A stretch of 20,034 nucleotides of DNA from positions 1 through 20,034 of the forward strand of contig QANT01007247.1 in NCBI GenBank assembly GCA_003254885.1, written 5' to 3'. The position numbers and the translations under genes were made by a program. Positions 11,233 to 20,034 of this stretch are shown here, in pieces. The notes beneath the pieces are model-generated. The model saw nothing but the letters and a program-made list of their open reading frames with translations. It did not search any database and was not told the origin of the DNA. How positions within the stretch are numbered: position 1 is the first letter of the stretch; each line of letters begins with the position of its first letter. The stretch is from Purshia tridentata (taxonomy: Eukaryota; Streptophyta; Magnoliopsida; Rosales; Rosaceae).

Positions 11233-14200
11233 CTAGCCAGCCACTGCATGGGCCCTAGAGATGCCCAGATAGTTTTCAAACAAAATCTGAAGACAAGCAT
11301 GAGGAGGCTGGGGCAGAGGATGCATGCCCAAGTCAAGAGAATGGCCAATCTTAGCTAAGCAGTCAGCAGCACCATTGCTTTCTCTGTAGATATGCGACAA
11401 AAGACAGGTCCAGCTTTTTTTAAGTAAATTTCTGCAGGCTTCAATTAGATGCTTGAGGGGGTGATTCAAATAATCATCGTGGAGAACAAGGCTAACAGCA
11501 CACTTTGAGTCCATTTCAATAACCACCATTCTAAAGCCACTGTCCCAAGCAACACAGAGGCCATGGTACAACCCCAATAGTTCAGCAGTTAAAACTTCTC
11601 CTCTCCCAAGATTAGCAGCAAAACCTGCAAGCCACGAGCCATTGCTGTCTCTCAAAACACCACCTGAGCTAATAAGACCTTGAGTCCCACATTTACTCCC
11701 ATCAACATTTAACTTGACCCAATCACCATTAGGAGGATTCCAAGAAAGCATCAGCTGAGTTTTGGCTCTGGTCGTGTCCACACCAGGATGAGCAGCAACC
11801 CACTCAGTGACAGATGACATAATGCAAACTTGAGGTTGACTAGGAAAAACAAATCCAGACTCAAATAAAGATTTATTCCTCCAATTCCATAAATACCAGC
11901 AGCCATAGCAGAATAAAATAGGCCAAGCAACACCAGCAGCCACAACTTTTTTGGACAACAGATTAATCTTCAACCAATCCCAAAAGTCAATACCAGCAGA
12001 TTCCAACAGATGGTTGGGCATAGACAAGCTTCTCCAAACCAGCCGAGCCCTCCTACAATCCCGAAAGACATGGCCACAGGATTCAAGATTACCTCCACAA
12101 TGGCCACAAGCTGGGTTGTTGCAAAAGCCTCTCCTCCACCTATGCTCATTAACAAGAAGCCTGTCCAAGCATAGTAACCAAAAAAAAGACTTTAATTTTG
12201 GTGGGATGTCAAGCTGCCAGATGAACGACCATTTCCAGTCCTCACTCCCATCAGCCTTAATAGCAAGCTGGTAGGCAGTCTTAACTGAGAAGCCACCATC
12301 AGGAGCATAATTCCAAATCCATCTATCATTAGCGCTAACATCCAAATTAACAGGAATTGCAGCAATCCGTTGAACAATAGTCTCAGGAAGAATCTCCCGG
12401 AGCTTAGAGATATCCCAATTGCTACCAATAATGAAGTCAGCCACTGTAACATCCAGCTGATCAGAGGTGAGAGGAATTAAAGCATGCTCCAGTAAAGTCC
12501 CACCCCCAATCCAGTTACTTTGCCAAAAGAGAGTATTAATACCATTCCCAATCCTGCAGACCAATCCTTGCTTAAGAACAGGGATACCAGCAAGAATGCT
12601 TCTCCAAGTAGAGGAAAAATCAGAGGGTTTACAGTCATCAAGCACATTTAAATTATTACCTTTTAGATATTTACTTGTAAAAACTTTAGCCCAAAGCCCT
12701 TCATCTTTTTGCAGGATTCTCCACCCAGCCTTGGCAAGCAAAGCTTGATTCATCGCTTTCATCCTCTTAAGACCTAGCCCACCATGGATCTTAGGCAAAC
12801 AAGCTTGACCCCAATTAACCAAATGAACTTTATGCTTACTCTCAGTAGATCCCCAGAGAAAATTTTTGTTTAATCCATCTAATTTCTTACAAACTGCCAC
12901 TGGAAGCTTAGTAGTCTGCATAGCATAGATAGGAATAGCTGAGGAAACGGATTGGATGAGCGTTGTTCTTCCTGCAAGAGAGAGAGTACCGATTTTCCAA
13001 GCTGCTAGTCTGGACTGGACCTTCTCCACAACTTCCTTATAAGTATCTTTAGTGATCTTAGAGTGAATGAGAGGCACCCCAAGATATTTACCAAGGTCTT
13101 TAGTTAAAGAGCTACCACAATGAATACTAATAGCTTTGGCCAAACCAACGGGAGTATTAGGAGAGCAGAAAATCTTGGATTTTTCATAACTAATTTGCTG
13201 CCCAGAGCGAGAGCAAAATAGATCCAGACAGTTCTTGACAACAGAAGCTTGGTTTAAGGTAGCTTCTGAAAAAAGAATTATATCATCAGCAAAGAAGAGA
13301 TGAGAAATAGCAGGCCCAGTTCTTCCTACCTTAACAGGATTCCAATGCCCTCTATTTACAGAATCCATAATAATATGACTCAACTTCTCAACACAGAGAA
13401 CAAAAAGATATGGAGAGAGAGGGTCCCCTTGTCGAATCCCTCGCTCAAGAATGAAACTGCTTGATAATTCACCATTAACAATGATCTGATATTCTACCTT
13501 CATCACACAATTCATAATTAGACTTAAGAGATTCCTAGAGATGCCAACTTCCATTAAAACCTCTCTAATGAAACTCCATTTGAGCTTGTCGTAAGCTTTA
13601 GCAAGGTCAATCTTCCAAGCCAAATACCCTCTTTTGGCCTTGCATCTTCTGAAGGTGTGTAAGACTTCTTGGGTAATGACTATATTATCTGTAATATGCC
13701 TACCAGGAATGAAGCTGACCTGGTTAGGGCTGATCCACTTCTTCATAAGGGGTCTAAGTTTGTTGACAATGATTTTAGTTACAATCTTATAAATAGTGCC
13801 ACAAAGACTTATTGGCCTGAATTGGGAGATCAAATAAGGCCAGGGACCTTAGGAACCAGAGCAATTAGAGTATTACCAAGCCCATGAGGAATAGACCCAG
13901 TAGCAAAGCATTCCATAACCAACTTCACAATATCATTGTTGCAAATGTCCCAATTCTTTTGGTAAAAACCAGCAGGGAACCCATCTGGGCCAGGAGCCTT
14001 AAGAGCACCTATAGAGAAAAGACTAGCCTTAATTTCGTCAGTAGAAACAATCTCTGTAAGAGAAGCCAACTCTTGATTACAAATAGAAGGAAACAATTGG
14101 GGCAAAGGCATATAAGAGGTCCCAGAGTCAGGTTCCTTAAAAAGAGCCTTAAAATGATCCACGGCAATAACTTGAAGACCTTCAATATGAGAAACCCAGT

Positions 14201-15386
14201 GACCATCAGCATTGAGCAATCCAGCAATCTTATTCTTTCTCCTTCTAATGATGGTGGAGAGGTGGAAAAAGCTAGTATTCCTATCTCCATCCTGCAGCCA
14301 CTTGATTCTCGACTTTTGTTTCCAAAACGCAGCTTCTTGATCCAAGATGCTATTATATTCAGTTTGAAGCTCCTTTTCAAGGTTAAAAAGAAAATTAGAA
14401 GGACGAGAGTATAGAGCTTTTTGAATCCCTCCCAATCTGGCCATAATTTTCTTCTTCCGAAACAAAATGTGACCAAAAACATCATTATTCCATCTCTTAA
14501 GATCATCAGCAACAACCGCAAGTTTATTCATAATATCAAGGTTAGAAGACAACCAAGTATTATGGATAAATGCTTTAAAGTTTTCATGTAAAAGCCACAT
14601 GCTCTCAAAACGAAATGGTTTCCTGTGAGCAGCAACAACTTGATTACTATCCAAACAAATCAAAATAGGGCAGTGATCAGAGGAAGTTATAGGAAGATGT
14701 TTCACAAGAGCTTCAGGGAAAAGACATCTCCATTTACTGTTGCAAACAGCACGATCAAGCCTCTCTCTAACCATTCTGCCCATATTATCCCTTCCATTCC
14801 AAGTAAATTGAGGACCAACAAACCCCAAGTCAATACACTGCCACTGATGCATCCAGTCTTTAAAGCCTCCAGATCTAACAATTTGGGAACCCCCTTGCTT
14901 TTCACTGCTACAAATCAACTCATTAAAATCACCTGCTAAGAGCCAAGGATAATCATGACTAGAAGCAATAGTATGAAGAGTCTGCCAGAGAAAATTCCTC
15001 TTACTGCGGCAGGGACTACCATAAACAGCAGAAAACAACCACATATAACCTTGAGAATCAGAAAGAGCAATGGTAATGGACTGATCCAAACAAATAATTA
15101 CATCAGCCCTACCAATGCAATCATTCCAAAGAAGCCAAATACCACCTGAAAAACCTTCAGCATCCACCACTTTAAAATTAGGAAAACCAAGGGACTTAAT
15201 CACGCCCAGAGCCCTGGTTCCACTAATTCTAGGCTCACAAATAACTACAACATCCACTCTATGAAAAGAGACTAAATCCTTCAAGGAATTTTTAAAAGAA
15301 GACCTACCAGCTCCCCTAACGTTCCAGCTAAGAATATTCATGATAAACATTAGAAAGAGAGGGAGGATACAGAGGAAGACCCTCAT
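11233..15386 (-). pseudogene. LINE ORF2 (endonuclease, reverse transcriptase, RNase H) with one frameshift
   Basis: Two open segments: 15386-13830 (518 codons) and 13833-11233 (866 codons). The first has the APE-type endonuclease: NILSWNVRGAG, the glutamate of VVICEPRISG, LLAGDFNEL and SSDHCPI, then a linker ending APGPDGFPAGFYQ...LIALVPKVPG. The second has reverse transcriptase (QFRPISLCGTIYK, KIDLAKAYD, RQGDPLSPYLF, catalytic FADD at its residues 181-184), a zf-RVT-like cysteine/histidine region (CGHCGG...CGHVFRDC) and a C-terminal RNase H with its acidic set visible (NVDGSK, AELLGL, EMDSK, NGAADCLAK). The reading frame changes at 13833-13846, between VPKVPG and LISQFRP, and a TGA follows at 13830-13832. 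One lost base near the GGCC there would explain it. The conserved start may be Met16 (15341), giving MNILSWNVRG. Confidence 0.93.
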
Positions 15387-17059
15387 TAATAAGAACTTTC
15401 AATGCCCCTAGAAGGGGTGGGATCAACATTCATGCCAATATGAGCATCAGTAAGAGCAGTTCCTTGAGAATCTGGAACAAAAGACAACAGAGGATCACTA
15501 GAACTGCCTTCATCCATTAAACCCTCATCTCTAGATCGCACAATATTAGGAGGGTCGTGTCCAAAAATTATGGGTCGCCCTTCAAATTCCAGACCTGAGT
15601 ACATCTCAGTGATGACAGGGGGATTGGAAACTTTAGTACCCTGCCCCAAAAACCCAGAGAAAGCAACACTTAGATTTTTCCTGAGTTTCTGGACCTCCTC
15701 CTCAGAATAGAGAGGCCTAGACTCAATATTTGAAGAACTAGGCTTCTTAGCAACACTACTACCACCTCCATTTTGATTAGAGATATCAAAGAGAGGTGGC
15801 CTATTACTGCCAATACTCTTCTTTCCTTTGGGGGACCATACTTTTTTCCCCATAACAGCTTTGGACTTGAAAGGCTTGGGGCTAGCAGGAGCCACATTAC
15901 TGACAGGATTAACGGGTTCCCTAGCCTCTTCAGAATTTAAAGCATTAAAACGCGAACCATTTCCTTGACCTCTCCCTTTTACCTCAACATTTCCACCGGG
16001 TTTAGAAACCAACCGACTTCGACCTCTATGTTTTGGTTGCATCCACACCCCATGAATTGAACCATTTACATCATCTTGAGGTTTCTCAAGAACCACACCA
16101 GGTAGACCTTCCTTAATTGGACCAATTTCAGGATTAGCAACACCCTCCCCAACATCCATGTTATCCCCCTCCTTATCTTTCTTGAAGGTGCACGTCTCCT
16201 GTTTATGTCCATACCTTCCACAACTAAAGCAAATTTGAGGCATACCCTCATATTCTAAATTGTACCATATCCCATTAATCTCAATGAAGGCTTCAAGAGG
16301 CAGAGTAAGGTCCAATTCAACACAAATTCTAGCAAACTTACCACGAGAGCAAGAATTAGTTAAGATATCAATCTTGAGCAGCTTACCAAGAGCATCACCC
16401 ACCTTCCTCATGGCCCAGGCGTTAAAAAACTCCATCTGAGCTCCAGATACTCGAATCCAGACGGCCATACGAGTGATGGTATCTGTAAACGGATCGAAAC
16501 CTGGCCTCCAATTCTGAATGGTTAAATAGTTTCCTGCAATGATCCAAGGTCCACCAGTCAGCACGAACTGACGATCTTCTTCCAATTGGAACCTCACAAT
16601 GAAATACCCATTCTTCAAATCAATCAACTGAAAATCTCCCTTAAGACCCCACTTTTGCCTAAGTCCATTCACCAAGAAATTATAAGTATGGGTCCTTCCC
16701 AGCAGCTTGATAATTAGAGCCTGGCGCCAAGGCCTACACATACATTCCATAGCCTTTTCAGAAAAACTAACACTCGGGCCCTTCGAACCACGCGAAATCA
16801 CACAGTCCGTATCGCCCAAATCAGCACCACCCATGGCCATACCATCATCTCCTAAGGTAGCTTCCACAGATTTCATAAGACGATCTTTAAAACTCACAGT
16901 CGTCTTCCCAAGATCAGCTGGCAGAGGGGGAGGAGGAGGACTGTTGTAGGATCCAAAATTAGGATCATCAGCAGGTCGACCCCGTTTCCCAGATCGGGGA
17001 TTTGCAAAATCCGGCCCAACTAAGTTAGCCAAGCTGATTACCGGCTCCCCGCCACCCAT
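15386..17059 (-). CDS. LINE ORF1 protein (DUF4283 plus CCHC zinc knuckle)
   Basis: Nucleic-acid-binding gag-like protein of plant L1 elements, thought to coat the element RNA. Counting from Met at 17059 it has 557 residues. The frame is open further upstream, but the earlier Met at 17206 lies in the target-site duplication outside the element, so 17059 (MGGGEPVISLANLVGP) is chosen. A DUF4283 region (AMECMCRPWRQALIIKLLGR... to ...NYLTIQNWRPGFDP) is followed near residues 275-290 by a CCHC knuckle, CFSCGRYGHKQETC (CX2CX4HX4C). A basic, proline- and serine-rich tail follows. No internal stops. Its TAA overlaps the first possible ATG of ORF2 by one base (TAATG). Confidence 0.92.
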   Translation of the reverse strand: MGGGEPVISLANLVGPDFANPRSGKRGRPADDPNFGSYNSPPPPPLPADLGKTTVSFKDRLMKSVEATLGDDGMAMGGADLGDTDCVISRGSKGPSVSFSEKAMECMCRPWRQALIIKLLGRTHTYNFLVNGLRQKWGLKGDFQLIDLKNGYFIVRFQLEEDRQFVLTGGPWIIAGNYLTIQNWRPGFDPFTDTITRMAVWIRVSGAQMEFFNAWAMRKVGDALGKLLKIDILTNSCSRGKFARICVELDLTLPLEAFIEINGIWYNLEYEGMPQICFSCGRYGHKQETCTFKKDKEGDNMDVGEGVANPEIGPIKEGLPGVVLEKPQDDVNGSIHGVWMQPKHRGRSRLVSKPGGNVEVKGRGQGNGSRFNALNSEEAREPVNPVSNVAPASPKPFKSKAVMGKKVWSPKGKKSIGSNRPPLFDISNQNGGGSSVAKKPSSSNIESRPLYSEEEVQKLRKNLSVAFSGFLGQGTKVSNPPVITEMYSGLEFEGRPIIFGHDPPNIVRSRDEGLMDEGSSSDPLLSFVPDSQGTALTDAHIGMNVDPTPSRGIESSY

Positions 17060-17197
17060 TTTTGGCCGGAGAGCCGATACAGGAGGGCACTCCACCGTCG
17101 ACGCCACCCCAAAAGTAGAAGAAACCAGCAAGATACCAAAACAGACAAGTTTGTTGCTCGCGCGTGAGGCGCGTTCTAAACTATTGCACCTACTGTT

Positions 17198-17213
17198 AGT
17201 AATCACTTTTTCT
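17198..17213 (+). repeat. Target-site duplication of the full-length LINE, right copy
   Basis: Direct copy of 11171-11186, adjoining the 5' end of the minus-strand LINE. Confidence 0.93.
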
Positions 17214-17811
17214 AATCAATCAATTACTTGTCTTCACAACTCACACGAAGATACTGTGTCGCTACTCATTAGACCTTAAGGTTTTATGAAGGTTTGATAC
17301 AAATATAAAGTTCACGAATTGGTTTGACACAAAAGAAATTTAGGAATCAATACGGTAAGAGAGATAAAATTTAGGGTATATAGCTAAATTACAAATGGAA
17401 TTGAGTGAAAATATTAATAACAAATTGTAACTAAGTTACAATTTCAGTTGATGAACTTAAAACAGAATTGACAGTTGTTGGGATAATTCAGTTGGAAGAG
17501 TTGTAGAATTTACCCCCTCATACACAAGTTTGATCCCCCAAAATGAAAAAAGAACTTAAAAAATGACCTCCACAACTATTTTGCTCATGCTATGATTTTG
17601 GTTCACGAGAACTCCATTGTGTCATTTTATGGAAATGACTATTAATTCCCTTTGCAGTTATTGTGGGAGGTTTTCACAAAGCCTTCTTTATAAATTGCAT
17701 CTGCATATAGTTAAAATGCCCCAAAGATTATGGAATGATATAACACATGCTAAATAAAAAGGCTTTCCCAACACACTCTCTAACCAAAAGGAGTCATTTG
17801 TATAAATTATA
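17214..17811. other. AT-rich intergenic sequence
   Basis: Continuation of the region interrupted by the LINE. No ORF, RNA gene or clear repeat boundary was found. Confidence 0.5.
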
Positions 17812-17902
17812 GGGCAAACTTCATGTTAGTACCTCAAGTATAGCGCGCTTTGTAACTTGGTACCCTAATTTCAAAAAATGGCATTTGATACCTCAATTTC
17901 AT
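17812..17902 (+). repeat. Left long TIR
   Basis: 91 bp that pair with 18269-18359 in inverted orientation with 24 mismatches and no gaps by hand alignment. Confidence 0.75.
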
Positions 17903-17983
17903 ACCTCTGTTAATACATCAGTTAAAAAAGTTGTTAACTTATGATTGGGTTATCTTAATCTCAACTTCATCTTTGTAAAAGAC

Positions 17984-18076
17984 AGATTCTTGAAGGCGGA
18001 GTTTGATGTCGAGAAAACCAAAGAAATGTGGTCTGACATGCTCAAGTGGAGGAAGGAATTTGGTGCTGACACAATC
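17984..18076 (+). pseudogene. Captured fragment of a SEC14-like (SFH) lipid-transfer protein gene
   Basis: Thirty-one codons read [16 protein letters not shown] and then [15 protein letters not shown]. This strongly resembles the CRAL-TRIO N-terminal segment of plant SEC14-like phosphatidylinositol/phosphatidylcholine transfer proteins. Family members usually read KARKFD where this has KAEFD, so one codon seems lost. The match stops after ADTI; the sequence then reads GLGNS and TGA. It is too short to function as a lipid-transfer protein. It lies between the two long TIRs, so it was probably captured by the element. Whether it is transcribed is unknown. Confidence 0.8.
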
Positions 18077-18268
18077 GGGTTGGGGAACTCCTGAGGTTTT
18101 TTAATTAGTTTTTATAAATTTTATTTAATTTTGGTTTTTTATTATTTTTTAAACTTATATGACATCATTAATTCACGTGATTGATTTGTAGAAATAGAGT
18201 GGATGTCACGTCACCAGTTAATGGTCTTTTCACATATGCACTAATGAAGGTATGCAATTGTTATAAAA

Positions 18269-18359
18269 ATGAAATTGAGGTATTGAAATCCCACTTTTCA
18301 AAATTGGAATACAAATTGCAAAACACGTTATACTTGATGTACCAAAATGAAGTTTTTCC
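18269..18359 (-). repeat. Right long TIR
   Basis: Inverted partner of 17812-17902. Confidence 0.75.
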
Positions 18360-20034
18360 AATTATATATGTCAAATGAAGTGAAAAAAAAAAAAAAAATC
18401 AAATAAAAGGTGATTTGAGTACTCGATCTATATGTGATGAAATTTATATGATTGAATTCTCTAACTCAAGATGAGTAATGCAGGCTAGGCTTAAACATCG
18501 GTATGGATGGAAATATAGAGTAACCGAATTATGAAATTTATTAACTGGAGGACAAACATGGAAATTCTCTAGTTCAATGATGTTTATGAACTGGTGGGCA
18601 AGAAAATCTGTCCTTATATATTCAAAACAAAGATCAAATAGAAAGGGCAACTTCTTTTCGGCTAGCGAAGCAACAAGATCAACTGCAAAATTGGCCTTGC
18701 CTTCCAGATTAAGTAGAGTTACTGTGGGACTCGAAAAAATTAAAATAAAGGTAAATCATGAGAGTATTAATTTATCTGATCGAACTTGGTAAATATGTAA
18801 GCTATGAACAACAAAAAGAGATGGCGCACGTGACAAAACGATGAGAAGTACAGAAAATTCTTCGAAAAAATTCATTTCAACATGAATCTGTGGAAGCATG
18901 CATTCCCATGATGCCAAAGAGTACGTACGTAGAAAAAAAAAAAAAANAAAAAAAAAGGAGTACCTGGTCCATGATCGTTTTGATCCAATAACTTTAAACA
19001 TGCAAACATACAATTATAAACAGTGGTGGTGGAGTGTAATTGGTATTGGTCATTACCAAATCTGCAACTTTTTTTACACATTCCAACACAAAGTTTGCGA
19101 GGGACAACAGTGCCATAGAATTTAGTTGGGCAAAAATTCATACATCCTCGGTAGCAAGTAAGAATGTAAACAAAATCAAGTTATATTTTTGGAGAGGGTA
19201 GAGGAAGGAACAATGGTATGGCTATTTCAATTTGCCAAAGTATTATCATAGTAATTACTATTCTCAGGCTATTTCCAACCATGACTCTCTCCCTTAAAAA
19301 CTTTATTTGGTGAGAGGTTGTATTTAAACGTGTTATTTATAGTGTATAAATCTTTAAAATTTTCTTGAGAGTTTTTTGTAGGAGGTGTTTTGCGTAATAA
19401 CGCTTCGATTAGTAGCACTTTTGTCAGAAGTACATAATTTTTGTTAACTAAATGTCAAAGTAGTTATTTTTAATGTGCACCTAATAGCTTATATCTAAAA
19501 AATCGCTTTTGAATTTTAATTTTTAGATAAAAAACGAAAAAAAGAAGAGAGAATCTAGGATTTTTAATTTCTTTGAAAATCATAGATGACTCTTGGAAAC
19601 TATATAAATGGAGCGGTGAATATTTAAGGGCATGTTTGATAACTATATATAATAACTTCTATATCAAAGTCCCATCCTCAAACAATTATTGAAATCTATA
19701 ATCCTCTGCCTTCCCAAAGGAAAGAAATTTCTTTTTCTAAACCTTTTTTTTAATAAGGTTTTATTTTTTATTTTTTATTTTTAACTAGGCCAATTTGAAA
19801 AATATATTGATAAGCCAAGAGAGCCGCTGAAAAATAAAAATAAACTGGTCAACTTTTTAGTAACGGTCAGTTACAAATTACAAAATGGCCCTAGTAACGA
19901 TTGGTCTCTTACCACCCAAATATCGCTTAAGATTGAGGAGGCAGATGGAAGGCTTGCATGTGGGAGGAAATTTTCTAACCAGCATGGTATGGGTGTTCAT
20001 ATGTCCTTATTACATTAAGAGAAAATTACATATT
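18360..20034. other. AT-rich intergenic region, no gene recognised
   Basis: Short ORFs occur on both strands (for example 18577-18792), but none resembles a known protein and several run through poly-A. Near 19627 there is GGGCATGTTTGATAAC, wording common at the ends of plant TIR elements, but no partner end was found. T-rich and A-rich runs lie near 19745-19785. Confidence 0.45.
18933..18956 (+). repeat. Poly-A run with an ambiguous base
   Basis: Twenty-four positions of A interrupted by an N at 18947. This is most likely a sequencing or assembly uncertainty in a homopolymer. ORFs that cross it contain an unknown residue and should be ignored. Confidence 0.9.

Larger units (their letters stand above)
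11187..17197 (-). mobile_element. Full-length L1-type LINE retrotransposon
   Basis: About 6.0 kb on the minus strand, bounded by a perfect 16-bp target-site duplication. In element order it has a 138-bp 5' UTR (17060-17197), ORF1 (gag-like), ORF2 (endonuclease, reverse transcriptase, RNase H), a short 3' UTR with a stem-loop, and a poly(A) tail (poly-T at 11187-11194 on the plus strand). The empty target reads CTTTTTCT/AATCAATC, close to the T-rich/A nick preferred by L1 endonucleases. The perfect duplication, full length, open ORF1 and single ORF2 frameshift suggest a fairly recent insertion. It is plant L1 type, with a C-terminal RNase H that mammalian L1 lacks. Confidence 0.95.
17812..18359. 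mobile_element. Long-TIR (Mutator/Pack-MULE-like) element carrying a gene fragment
   Basis: The first 91 bp (GGGCAAACTTCATGTTAGTA...) align without gaps to the reverse complement of the last 91 bp (GGAAAAACTTCATTTTGGTA...) at about 74% identity by hand count, ending in a shared CTCAATTTCAT. The element is 548 bp, has no transposase and carries a SEC14-like coding fragment in the middle. It is flanked by AATTATA on both sides (17805-17811 and 18360-18366). Mutator elements normally make 9-bp duplications, and here only 7 bp are identical. Long TIRs plus a captured host exon are the definition of a Pack-MULE, so that is the best assignment. Confidence 0.75.

Noticed and set aside
13669..15149. 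Plus-strand ORFs of 60-180 aa across the LINE
   Set aside because: They are shadows of ORF2 on the opposite strand.
17060..17206. Extension of LINE ORF1 to the Met at 17206
   Set aside because: That ATG lies in the target-site duplication, outside the element; the frame is open by chance.

Overview
This is nuclear DNA from a flowering plant. The genes have short AT-rich introns, the promoters carry plant elements (site II GGCCCA boxes, a telo-box), there is a plant-type L1 retrotransposon with an RNase H domain, and the protein-coding genes are plant versions. The style of the cytochrome P450 and of the transposons suggests a eudicot, possibly Rosaceae, but that is an impression and not proven here. 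One ambiguous base inside a poly-A run (18947) points to a draft assembly.

Layout. 1-209 is AT-rich with nothing recognisable. 210-1378 is a non-autonomous element with short terminal inverted repeats (TIRs), a perfect 34-bp palindrome and a long purine tract. 1644-3507 (+) is a three-exon cytochrome P450 (CYP93/CYP705-like, 515 aa), followed by a 98-bp tandem copy of its own 3' end. 4289-6758 (-) is a seven-exon gene for a 232-aa protein that joins a STEEP1/CXorf56-like zinc-binding N-terminus to a DUF167 domain. Two of its exons have been partly duplicated inside its introns. 7985-9641 (+) is a six-exon gene for the nucleotide-exchange subunit of elongation factor 1 (eEF1B beta/delta), with an intron in its 5' UTR and a stop codon split by the last intron. 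The last two genes are divergent and share a promoter region of about 0.7 kb that contains a perfect 49-bp tandem duplication.

From about 9.7 kb to the end the window is intergenic and transposon-rich. It holds a small 5'-truncated LINE with target-site duplications (10884-11066) and a nearly intact full-length L1-type LINE on the minus strand (11187-17197, 16-bp perfect target-site duplication, ORF1 intact, ORF2 broken by one frameshift). A 548-bp long-TIR element (17812-18359) carries a fragment of a SEC14-like lipid-transfer gene, as Pack-MULEs do. About 1.7 kb of AT-rich sequence without a recognisable gene follows.

The most interesting signals are four local tandem duplications (98, 91, about 235 and 49 bp) packed into 3.6 kb, one of which appears to create a frame-compatible alternative exon; two GC-AG introns, one of them stop-free and a multiple of three; a P450 I-helix lacking its usual acidic residue; and the gene-capturing TIR element. 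No evidence of an entirely new biological system was found.
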